64,000 nt of DNA from Candidatus Cryptobacteroides excrementipullorum. Its GTDB lineage: Bacteria > Bacteroidota > Bacteroidia > Bacteroidales > UBA932. Shown here in pieces: positions 29,629-38,219 of this stretch. The DNA lies in assembly GCA_017695065.1 (NCBI GenBank), contig JADILZ010000046.1, positions 1 to 64,000 of the forward strand. The letters are read 5' to 3'. Position 1 is the stretch's first letter, and each line of letters opens with the position of its first letter. The notes beneath the pieces are model-generated. The model saw only the letters and a program-made list of their open reading frames with translations, searched no databases and was not told the origin of the DNA. A program made the position numbers and the translations under genes.

Positions 29629-30237
29629 TTAAGCGGTTAGCATTGGTTTTATAATTCGTTTCATCCATGCAGGCATCATATCTACGTCTTTGATTAAAGT
29701 CTCCTTATCTGTTTCTTTTGATATCAATTGTCGAATCATATTCAATTCACCTTCTCCTATATTCTCCTTTTTCAGAGCCTTAAGTGCTTGAACAAGTAAT
29801 GAAATTAGACGGGTACTATAACAGAAGTTTTTGGGGACACCCCGTTTTAATACTACTTTCCTATTTGATATAATTATTGTTCTTTCACTTCCAGTAGTCA
29901 GAAATGTATAATTCATCGGTACTTGAGTCGATAACCCTAATGAATTCAATGCAGTCATACCTGATGGTAACACCTTTGCATTATCTCGGACTGCAATTGC
30001 CTGTACAATTTTATCGACCGAAGGAAGTACAATACCGAATCGGCTTTTTCTTGGCTTGGTATATATTCCATGAGCAATTTTAACAAGTGTACCTTCATTT
30101 GTCAATTCAGTCAAAATACTACCGACAAATTCTGTATGATATTCAGGGAAGTCTGAACGAAACAGGATGCAATCTTCAGGCATCGCTTCTATACGTTGCT
30201 TGAGAGTAGTACTATATATAGAATTTTCATTAGCCAT
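29629..30237 (-). CDS. AbiEi/DUF6088-type antitoxin
   Basis: MANENSIYSTTLKQRIEAMPEDCILFRSDFPEYHTEFVGSILTELTNEGTLVKIAHGIYTKP...; start at 30237; 14 nt upstream of the AbiEii reading frame. Confidence 0.8.
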   Translation of the reverse strand: MANENSIYSTTLKQRIEAMPEDCILFRSDFPEYHTEFVGSILTELTNEGTLVKIAHGIYTKPRKSRFGIVLPSVDKIVQAIAVRDNAKVLPSGMTALNSLGLSTQVPMNYTFLTTGSERTIIISNRKVVLKRGVPKNFCYSTRLISLLVQALKALKKENIGEGELNMIRQLISKETDKETLIKDVDMMPAWMKRIIKPMLTA

Positions 30238-30270
30238 GTCACCTTTGAATTTTTGATGATTTTTCAAATG

Positions 30271-30278
30271 CAAAGATA
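30271..30278 (-). promoter_or_regulatory. -7 element (TATCTTTG) of the AbiE cassette
   Basis: CAAAGATA on plus strand, 34 nt upstream of the antitoxin ATG. Confidence 0.5.
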
Positions 30279-30357
30279 CAGAAAGGATTCAAATCGAGGA
30301 AAGATTTTAAAAATATTTCCTTCAAAAAAGGAAAAACCTGAAAAAACGAATAAATCA

Positions 30358-30387
30358 GGGCTGCCAGGAAAATTCCCGGCAGCCCTT
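30358..30387 (-). terminator. Rho-independent terminator of glycan operon B
   Basis: AGGGCTGCCAGG-AAAATT-CCCGGCAGCCCT hairpin (12-bp arms, one mismatch), followed on the minus strand by GATTTATTCGTTTTTT. Confidence 0.85.
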
Positions 30388-30442
30388 GTTTGATTTTGTT
30401 TGATAGTATTGAGTAAAGACAAAATCTTCTTTTACAATAATG

Positions 30443-31441
30443 CTACTGTTCAGCCTGGCTGAGCAGGGTCCCGTCTTCTCCGTCCTTGGAGATGACGGAG
30501 CCGTCCGCGTTGGAGAACCATACATAGATCTCCGAAATTTCTGCATCGGCAGGAAGTCCGAAGAAGTCCTTTGGATAGATGTACCTTTGATAAGAGGTTT
30601 CACCGACAGCCTCCATCAGAGCCTTGTCTACCTTATCTTCCATCAGCTTCTCTGTCCCGTCAGCAAGCACGGCTTTCCCGCAAAGATAGACAGTCTCCTG
30701 TCCTTCGAGTTGCGTTTCGGAAGCATCAAAATTTACAGAAAATATATCACCATAACGGAAAGTAGATGGCGTAGTGGAAACTGCAGCTGTTGTAGTATAG
30801 TCCAGAATCGGATCACCTTCCTCTCCATATACAGTCACAATCTTAGCGGTCTCGTTCGGGGTATATCGTCCTTCCCCGCTTTCAGAATCAAGGCCCCATG
30901 TCGTTCCACAGAATCCGCATCCCAGATAGAATTTGATAGGGTCAGCCCCTGTAGTCAAAGTAATCGTGACAGTTCCGTATATAGGATCTGTACTTACCTT
31001 ATCATTGATATGGAATACAGTGGCTGATTTGAATACAGTCCACTCTACCGGACCTGTATTGCCCATTACACCTATCTTACTCTGATAAGCGGCCGGATAA
31101 GACAATGCGGTGGACTTCTCCGTTTCAGAATCCGGAATGAGACTCATCGGCTCGTTTACGACTTCAGCATATCCTTGTGCAGCATATCCCTCTGTAGTAA
31201 GAGTCAACGATGCGTTATTTTTGAGGTCCCAGGATTTTGGAGCGAGGAGCGCGAACACCATATTGGAATTGTCATCGGTCTCTGTGACCAGTTTCAACTT
31301 CACTGTAAATGTTATTTCAGTGTTCACCTTGGCATCTTCAGGAAAATTTATCTCTTCAACTACCATTTCACATGCCACCACAAGAGCAGCCAGCGCGATA
31401 GCGGCAATTCCTGCTATTTTATATTTCTTCAGCAATTTCAT
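30443..31441 (-). CDS. DUF4961-like PUL-associated lipoprotein (putative surface glycan-binding protein)
   Basis: N-terminal signal with AALVVACEMVVEEINFP lipobox; located after SusC/D and the propeller protein. Confidence 0.55.
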   Translation of the reverse strand: MKLLKKYKIAGIAAIALAALVVACEMVVEEINFPEDAKVNTEITFTVKLKLVTETDDNSNMVFALLAPKSWDLKNNASLTLTTEGYAAQGYAEVVNEPMSLIPDSETEKSTALSYPAAYQSKIGVMGNTGPVEWTVFKSATVFHINDKVSTDPIYGTVTITLTTGADPIKFYLGCGFCGTTWGLDSESGEGRYTPNETAKIVTVYGEEGDPILDYTTTAAVSTTPSTFRYGDIFSVNFDASETQLEGQETVYLCGKAVLADGTEKLMEDKVDKALMEAVGETSYQRYIYPKDFFGLPADAEISEIYVWFSNADGSVISKDGEDGTLLSQAEQ

Positions 31442-31471
31442 AATATGAATTTCCTTTAAGGATTAATGGAT

Positions 31472-31942
31472 TCACTCTGTAATTTCTCTGAAATAATACG
31501 AGTAATTTATTTCATCGCAATCCAATTGGAATGAGATATAGAACTCTCCTTTGGAATAGTAAGCAATAACCTCATCCGTATCGGTAAGCCTGATTGCATT
31601 GGGCAATCGCTGAGTGTCAAAATAGCACTCGACTTCACCTTCAGGAATATCAAACTGGAATGGAGAGAACGGTACGTCACCATTGCTCATTTCACAGCTC
31701 GAGATCTTCCCGTCCCTGTAATGTATCACGAAGCGGAAGTCATTGAAGAAATCGAAATACGGCATGACATCGATACCGTTCACATTGACCGGATCGATTT
31801 CCAGTACTTCACGCAGGGCATAGTTCACGTCATAGTCTGCAGGATAGTCCGGATCCATCTGATTCGAGACCTCTTTGCATGACTGCGCCACGAAAAGACT
31901 GCATGCCGCGATAATAAGTATTAGATATTTTTTCATGTTCAT
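31472..31942 (-). CDS. Small hypothetical lipoprotein
   Basis: MKKYLILIIAACSLFVAQSCKEVSNQMDPDYPADYDVNYALREV...; lipobox FVAQSC; in operon. Confidence 0.65.
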   Translation of the reverse strand: MNMKKYLILIIAACSLFVAQSCKEVSNQMDPDYPADYDVNYALREVLEIDPVNVNGIDVMPYFDFFNDFRFVIHYRDGKISSCEMSNGDVPFSPFQFDIPEGEVECYFDTQRLPNAIRLTDTDEVIAYYSKGEFYISFQLDCDEINYSYYFREITE

Positions 31943-31955
31943 AATATTTTTTATG

Positions 31956-33404
31956 TTATCTGTTCAGTATCATGTCTTTCTCCACCCAGAAGAACCTCGG
32001 ACGGTAACTCTCCACATTTGTTTTCTGCTCGGCGAACTCGTTTGTGTTCACGTTGTACGAGATGAGAATCATACCGTCCTTCTCGAACTGCGGGTGCGCC
32101 ATAGCATTGTAGGAGTACCAGTTAGGGCTCGCAAGGCCTGGTATTTTGTAAATCAAGGTCTTATGCCCCCACGGCCCCCATGGATTGTCTGAAGTGAACG
32201 TGTATATCTCTCCGCTGTTCCATGTCTTGTTCTGGGCTATGAGGACATATTTGTCCTCCAGTTTGAATACATTGAACTGCGATGAGACAGGGACAGAGGA
32301 CAGGCCGGAGAGAGCAGCCACGGAGTTCTGGTCCGGAGACCATGAGCTGCCGTTCCAGTACTCCCACGAGGAGAAAAGGCCCGTTTCCGTAGTCCTGGCC
32401 ACATACACCTCGGTGACCGGGTCTATATCGTTCTCTATGTCCGTCTGCGCGTAGATATAGAGGAAGCCCGTGCCGTCCAGATCGTTCAGTGCGGCAGCAC
32501 CGAAATGGATGAGCGGAGTCTCAGGAGACGGCGTGAGCGGAGGGTTGTCCTTGAACGGAATAGCAACGTCCCTCACCGGCTTTAATGGCAGGTCCGGAAG
32601 ACTGTATTGCAGGATGTGGGTTTCGTCATAATAGAAATTCCATCCTGCCGGACCGTCTCCGGAGAACATGACCTGCTGGAAAATATACAGGTTGTTCCCT
32701 ACAGCGAACCCGTGCCCGGGCCAGTACCAGCGGCTTCCCTCGTCTGTGACTCCGGCAGGTACTGCCGCTGAGGTATTCGGACCATTCACTTCCGCAAGAG
32801 CGTACGATGTCTGCTTCTCGTGGTCATATACTGAATACGTGTTCCTGTACATGTGGTCGCCGCTGATGCGCCTTCCTCCGGACACCTCGCCGATATACGA
32901 GTCTCCCATAAGGAAGATGCTCCGTCCGTCGCCCAGATAGATGGAGTACATGCCGTCACCCTCCACCACACTCCCCTTGTCAGGGATGATCTTGGAGGCT
33001 ATGGATGTGTCGAGACCGTCTATCTGGACAGGAACGGCAGTAACATTCACGGTATCCGCACCTGAGACAAGAGATATGGATACATTGACCCTCTCATTAT
33101 ACGGAATATGGGTCAATACGCACTCTGTGGCATCTTTTCCAAGCCTTATGCTGTTCTTCCTGTACTGGTCCGAGATGGCATAGCTGTCGAAATCGACATC
33201 ATCCACCAGTTTCCAGGACAGAAATACGCTGTCAGCATTGGATGTGAATGTAGCTTCTACGGCCGGAGTCCCTGTCGGATCCCCGAAAGGGTTGTCCATT
33301 TTCCCGCTGCCGCTTCCGGAACAGGCACTGAACGATGCTGCCGCTGCAGAGAGGCAGAAAAAAAGTGAAAGGTTGGTATTAACGATATTGATGAATGCTG
33401 CCAT
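31956..33404 (-). CDS. DUF5005/DUF4185-like beta-propeller lipoprotein
   Basis: SACSGSGSGKMDNPFGDPTGTPAV..., GDGMYSIYLGDGRSIFLMGDSYIGEVSGGRR..., RWYWPGHGFAVGNNLYIFQQVM; propeller-like repeats; start overlaps susD-like stop (TAATG). Confidence 0.6.
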   Translation of the reverse strand: MAAFINIVNTNLSLFFCLSAAAASFSACSGSGSGKMDNPFGDPTGTPAVEATFTSNADSVFLSWKLVDDVDFDSYAISDQYRKNSIRLGKDATECVLTHIPYNERVNVSISLVSGADTVNVTAVPVQIDGLDTSIASKIIPDKGSVVEGDGMYSIYLGDGRSIFLMGDSYIGEVSGGRRISGDHMYRNTYSVYDHEKQTSYALAEVNGPNTSAAVPAGVTDEGSRWYWPGHGFAVGNNLYIFQQVMFSGDGPAGWNFYYDETHILQYSLPDLPLKPVRDVAIPFKDNPPLTPSPETPLIHFGAAALNDLDGTGFLYIYAQTDIENDIDPVTEVYVARTTETGLFSSWEYWNGSSWSPDQNSVAALSGLSSVPVSSQFNVFKLEDKYVLIAQNKTWNSGEIYTFTSDNPWGPWGHKTLIYKIPGLASPNWYSYNAMAHPQFEKDGMILISYNVNTNEFAEQKTNVESYRPRFFWVEKDMILNR

Positions 33405-34915
33405 TACTTTCTCACAAGATTAGGGTTGAGTCGCTTCTCACGGAGTGGATACGGGAAAAGCAGATCATCTTCTTCAAATGCCGCTTCGTGGCCAGGTGTC
33501 TGGTAACCTATAAGGTCCACGACTTCACCTGTAGTGGTATTCAATGCCTTGCGTGTACGGAGCATATCATACCACGTCTGAGTCTCGAAGCAGAGTTCCC
33601 ATATTCTTTCCTTGTACACTGTGGCAAAATCCAGGCTTGCAGGCGCAGCCTCGTCCGGCAGAGCCCTTGAGTGTACCCTCATATATGCATCTATGGCTGC
33701 GGCATCTGACGTGCTTCCTCCGTCAGACATCACCTTGGCTTCGGCCATAAGAAGCAGAACATCAGCATAGCGAATCAAAGGGTATCCCATTGCGGACTTC
33801 CCTGCATTGGTAGCCGCATTCTGGTCCCAATACTTGTAGATATAAGGACTGTCGGCAGCTATAAGTCCGCTTCCGTCAAGGGCATTGTAATTACATGTGT
33901 AATATCCGAAATCCGCTTTCCTCAAATCACTGTCAGAATATGATTCATAGAAAGAGGCTGTAGGGGCGATCGCTCCTCCATAAGCGGAATTGTCGGATAT
34001 TCCGGCAAGCTCCGGATAAGGAAGCAATGCAGTATGCACTGGCGAGCTGGCCTTGTCAGCCTCCCTTTCTATAGTAAGAATATTCTCTCCGCCACACACG
34101 AAACCTGCATTACGCATCTCGTCGAATGTAGAATATAGGGAAATACCTGCATTGTCATAAACTTCCTTGGCTTTGGCATATGCAAGATCATAATATTCCT
34201 TCCCGAGCTGGAGAGGGAAACCGGCCATCGTCATATATACCTTGGCAAGCAGGGCCTTTACAGCAGAGAGGGCCACATAACCGTTGGAGTTGTTCCATTC
34301 TGTCCCGATAAGGCCTTCTGCAGCTGTAAGATCAGCAACAATCTGAGTATATACGTCAGCCACCGCAGTCAAAGGGATTTCAGTATTCGACATATCAGTG
34401 GTAGGAGCAGTCTTGAGTGGCACATCTCCCCATAGACGTACAAGATTGAAATAGTGGTAGGCTCTCATGAAATAGGCCTGTCCGAGAAGGTTGTTCCTTG
34501 ATGCATCAGAAATCTCTGTAGAAGAAGACGATATGCCCGCAATAGCCACATTGGCATTCTCTATAGCAGTATAGGCAGTCCTCCAGAGTGCTTCCAGATT
34601 TGTGTTCTCCTCCGTTACGGTAAGAAGTTTCGGCTGATCAACCGTATATATTCCTCCTGCAGATCTCTTTCTCTCGCCGTATCCTGTCATATATTCAAGG
34701 AATATGAACCTCTGCGTACCGACTTCGACATCCCCGTCAAAAATGTCATCAAGAAACGTATAGAGCCCCCCGACTGCGGCTTTCATCTGGTCCTCGGTCG
34801 TGAAATACGTGTCCGGAGAAAGGAATGTCTTCGGATTCTCTTTCAGGAAATCCGAGCATGACACAGCCGCAAGGGCAGCCGCAGCACCAAATATAATCAA
34901 TATTTTATTTTTCAT
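33404..34915 (-). CDS. SusD/RagB family nutrient-binding outer membrane lipoprotein
   Basis: AAVSCSDFLKENPKTFLSPDTYFTTEDQMKAAVGGLY..., AYFMRAYHYFNLVRLWGDVPL, PLIRYADVLLLMAEA. Confidence 0.97.
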   Translation of the reverse strand: MKNKILIIFGAAAALAAVSCSDFLKENPKTFLSPDTYFTTEDQMKAAVGGLYTFLDDIFDGDVEVGTQRFIFLEYMTGYGERKRSAGGIYTVDQPKLLTVTEENTNLEALWRTAYTAIENANVAIAGISSSSTEISDASRNNLLGQAYFMRAYHYFNLVRLWGDVPLKTAPTTDMSNTEIPLTAVADVYTQIVADLTAAEGLIGTEWNNSNGYVALSAVKALLAKVYMTMAGFPLQLGKEYYDLAYAKAKEVYDNAGISLYSTFDEMRNAGFVCGGENILTIEREADKASSPVHTALLPYPELAGISDNSAYGGAIAPTASFYESYSDSDLRKADFGYYTCNYNALDGSGLIAADSPYIYKYWDQNAATNAGKSAMGYPLIRYADVLLLMAEAKVMSDGGSTSDAAAIDAYMRVHSRALPDEAAPASLDFATVYKERIWELCFETQTWYDMLRTRKALNTTTGEVVDLIGYQTPGHEAAFEEDDLLFPYPLREKRLNPNLVRK

Positions 34916-34930
34916 TTCTTTCTTGTCCGA

Positions 34931-37900
34931 TTAGAATGTAACTTTAACTTTTGCCGAAACGGTTGTAGGTCTCGGATATGAGTAGTAGTCGATACCTGAA
35001 CCCGTCTTCACATTACCGAATGCCCCGACCTCAGGGTCGTATCCCGGATACGAAGTGAATATGTAAGGGTTCTCGACTGTGACCCCGAGGCTCAGCCCCT
35101 TGACGAACTTGCTGTTCTTCAGGACAGAGTGCTTGAAGTCATATGAGAGCATGATGTTGCGGATACGGAGGAATGTACCGTTGTAGAGCATTCTCGAGTC
35201 CTTCTCGTTCTCGCCCCAGTATGTGTCTGAAGGGCGGCGCACTGCTGCAATCATGGAATTCTGGTTCTCAGGGGACCATGCATCAAGAACTGACGAAGGA
35301 GAGTTTGCATAAAGCTGTCTGTTCTCCATCATGGTAGTGGTGATATTCATGATAGTCGCCCCATACTGGCAGTTGAGGTCGAGCATAAAGGTGAAGCCTT
35401 TCCATGACAATGTGTTCACCATGGAGACCTCGCCTTTAGGTGTTCCGGAACCCATGTATTGACGGTCATTATCATCAATTACGTAGTCATGGTTCACATC
35501 CTCGAACTTGAGGTCACCAGGCTTCTTGCCATATTTTGCGGCTTCCTCCACCTCATCAAGACCCCATGTGCCGAGACGGTTGAGGACAAAGTATGACCCC
35601 CATGGCATACCCTCGACAGCACGGCAGTTGTTACCCAAGTCTATGACCTCGTCGTTTATGTCAACTACAATGATCTTATTTGTGGCAAAAACCAGGTCAG
35701 TGTCCCACTGGAAATTACTGTTGTTGATATTATGGGATGTGATAGTGAGCTCGACACCGGTATTCCTGATCTTTCCGAGATTCGTCCATGTGGTACTGTA
35801 GCCGGTAGTGTAAGGAACCTGCTTCTGGAAGAGGAGGTCGGTGGTAGCCTTGTTGTAATAGTCAGCCATGAGTTCTATCCTGTCATTCAGCAGAGCTATA
35901 TCCAGGCCGACATTCAGCTGCTTGGATGTCTCCCATTTCAGATCAGCATTACCCATGACATTAAGAGTAACAAAGGTATTGGGATTACCGGAGAAATAAT
36001 TTGTCCCGGTACTGTACTGTGACATGGTCTGGTAAGTAGGGATGGAAGCATTACCTACGGCACCGTAGCTGACACGGAGCTTGAGGCTGTTCACATATTC
36101 TTTGGCAAGCTCGAAGAAAGGCTCTTCTGAAATAAGCCAGGCGACAGACCCTGAAGGGAAATATCCATATTTGTTATTGGCGCCGAAATTGGATGCACCG
36201 TCTGCACGGAATGTGAAGCCGAGCATATACCTGTCCAAGAATGTATGGTTCATCCTGAAATAGTACGAATTCATAGTAACCTGGTTCATTGACGAGCTCG
36301 GATTCTGGACCTTTGCTCCAGCCCCGAGATTATGGTAGTCGAAGGATCCGTCGAAGAAATCCTCAGCCCCTGCAGTCGCGCTCTCTGAATGCTCATAATA
36401 CCAGCTGGCTCCAAGCACAAATGATGACCTGAGCTTGCCGTCAAAGAATGTCGGAGACCATGTGAGGTAATCCTCGTTGGACCAGTTCTTGGTATCGGAA
36501 TAACCTATGGTCGCATAGCCGTTGTTGCTTTCGGTGACCTCTGCCAGACCTTTTTCCATGGCATAGCTGATATTCTTGCCGTTATTCATCTGATAATCTC
36601 CCTTCACTGTGAGAGTCAGGTCCTTGTAGAGTTTCATGTTGGCCGTGAGGCTCATCACGAAATAATTGTTCTTCTGGATATTGAATACGGACTGCATCAG
36701 TCTCAGAGGGTTTTCAGCCACCTCTCCGAGAGGGACATCGTCCTTACGGCCCCATGTCCCGTCCTCATATCTTACAGGGACGATAGGAGGCATCTCCATC
36801 ATGTTTCGTAGAGCTCCCTGTCCCATGCCGTTCTCACTGTCGGAATTATTGGCCTGGGTAGAGCCTCCTGTGGCAACCGCCTGGATATCGAGCCAGTCTG
36901 TAATCTGTGACTTGACATTGATGGTACCGTTCAGACGGTTGGAATATGTGCCGCGGAGAAGACCCTCTACATCCTGGTATGAGATACTGGCGTATACTGA
37001 TGTTTTTTCTCCTCCTGATGTGAAAGAAAGCGAGTGGTCATTCACCAGAGCATTCTGGGTCATTACCTTCTGCCAGTCGGTATTGTATTTAGGAGAAGCA
37101 ATGAGAAGACCATTCTCGTCATAAACGTAATTCCCGGAAGAATCCTTTTTGTAATAGAACAGATTCTCCATCGGGGATGTCAGATAGACTGGTGAAGCTC
37201 CACTGTATGCATATGCCCTCCTTTGGAGTTCCATATACCCCTCGGCATCAAGCAAGTCGAGTCTGCGGTTAAGCATGCTGACTCCGACACTCCCATCGTA
37301 GGTCACTGTACCGTGTCCTTTCTTTCCGGCCTTGGTGGTCACGAGTATCACGCCGTTGGCACCCTTGGCTCCGTACATGGCGGTTGCAGCGGCATCTTTT
37401 AGAACTTCGATTGACTCTATGTCTGCCGGATTGATTATAGATGGGTCTATATCTACGATGCCGTCCATAACATAAATAGGGTCAGAACCGGCATTGATGG
37501 AGCCCATACCTCGGATTTGTATAGAGGTGGTTCCTCCCGGACGTCCCGAGAATGAGGCGCTTCGCACACCGGCAACCTTACCGGCAAGACTCTGCATGAT
37601 ATTCAGCGAGGTGGCCCTCTCGTTCAGGGCGTCGCTTTCCACGGAAGAAACCGCTGAGGAAAGGTCCCTTCTGAGCATTGTACCGTATCCTATCGCTACG
37701 GCTTCGTCAAGTCCGATGGACGCGGTGGACATGGTCACATTGAAGACCGTCCTGGAACCGACAGGGATCTCCACTGTCTCATAACCGAGACATGAGAACT
37801 CAAGGATTGTATCTGCGCCGCCGCGAGATATCGAAAAAGTAAATTCACCGTTAGTGTCGGTGGCCGTACCGTCGGTTGTTCCTTTAACCATGACGACCAC

Positions 37901-38044
37901 TCCTGGAAGCGGTCCGCCAGTTTCATCAGACACAGTACCTGAGACGTGTATCTGTTCCTGGGCAGACAGATCGAACACAGGCGCGAGCGACAGCAACGCT
38001 GCCGACATCATACCTGCAAGTTTCTTTAAAACCTGATAATTCAT
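34931..38044 (-). CDS. SusC/RagA family TonB-linked outer membrane protein
   Basis: IHVSGTVSDETGGPLPGVVVMVKGTTDGTATDTNGEFTF..., AVAIGYGTMLRRDLSSAVSSV, IESIEVLKDAAATAMYGAKGANGVILVTTK. Confidence 0.97.
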   Translation of the reverse strand: MNYQVLKKLAGMMSAALLSLAPVFDLSAQEQIHVSGTVSDETGGPLPGVVVMVKGTTDGTATDTNGEFTFSISRGGADTILEFSCLGYETVEIPVGSRTVFNVTMSTASIGLDEAVAIGYGTMLRRDLSSAVSSVESDALNERATSLNIMQSLAGKVAGVRSASFSGRPGGTTSIQIRGMGSINAGSDPIYVMDGIVDIDPSIINPADIESIEVLKDAAATAMYGAKGANGVILVTTKAGKKGHGTVTYDGSVGVSMLNRRLDLLDAEGYMELQRRAYAYSGASPVYLTSPMENLFYYKKDSSGNYVYDENGLLIASPKYNTDWQKVMTQNALVNDHSLSFTSGGEKTSVYASISYQDVEGLLRGTYSNRLNGTINVKSQITDWLDIQAVATGGSTQANNSDSENGMGQGALRNMMEMPPIVPVRYEDGTWGRKDDVPLGEVAENPLRLMQSVFNIQKNNYFVMSLTANMKLYKDLTLTVKGDYQMNNGKNISYAMEKGLAEVTESNNGYATIGYSDTKNWSNEDYLTWSPTFFDGKLRSSFVLGASWYYEHSESATAGAEDFFDGSFDYHNLGAGAKVQNPSSSMNQVTMNSYYFRMNHTFLDRYMLGFTFRADGASNFGANNKYGYFPSGSVAWLISEEPFFELAKEYVNSLKLRVSYGAVGNASIPTYQTMSQYSTGTNYFSGNPNTFVTLNVMGNADLKWETSKQLNVGLDIALLNDRIELMADYYNKATTDLLFQKQVPYTTGYSTTWTNLGKIRNTGVELTITSHNINNSNFQWDTDLVFATNKIIVVDINDEVIDLGNNCRAVEGMPWGSYFVLNRLGTWGLDEVEEAAKYGKKPGDLKFEDVNHDYVIDDNDRQYMGSGTPKGEVSMVNTLSWKGFTFMLDLNCQYGATIMNITTTMMENRQLYANSPSSVLDAWSPENQNSMIAAVRRPSDTYWGENEKDSRMLYNGTFLRIRNIMLSYDFKHSVLKNSKFVKGLSLGVTVENPYIFTSYPGYDPEVGAFGNVKTGSGIDYYSYPRPTTVSAKVKVTF

Positions 38045-38081
38045 CTGATAATTAGTAAGTTATTAATGATTGGCATTACTT

Positions 38082-38139
38082 TGTACACCTTATTCCGGTA
38101 CATTGTCAGGGACACCTGCAGCATAACGCGTATGCAGGT
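38082..38139. repeat. Two dyad-symmetric motifs in the 175-bp gap upstream of the second susC-like gene
   Basis: TGTAC-N11-GTACA (38082-38102) and ACCTGCA-N12-TGCAGGT (38114-38139). Confidence 0.5.
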
Positions 38140-38219
38140 ATCCTCCATCGGACCCGTCCCGTCCTGTCAAATTGAAAATCTAAGTCATAACATATATCGT
38201 TAAAATTTTTGAAAGACCT

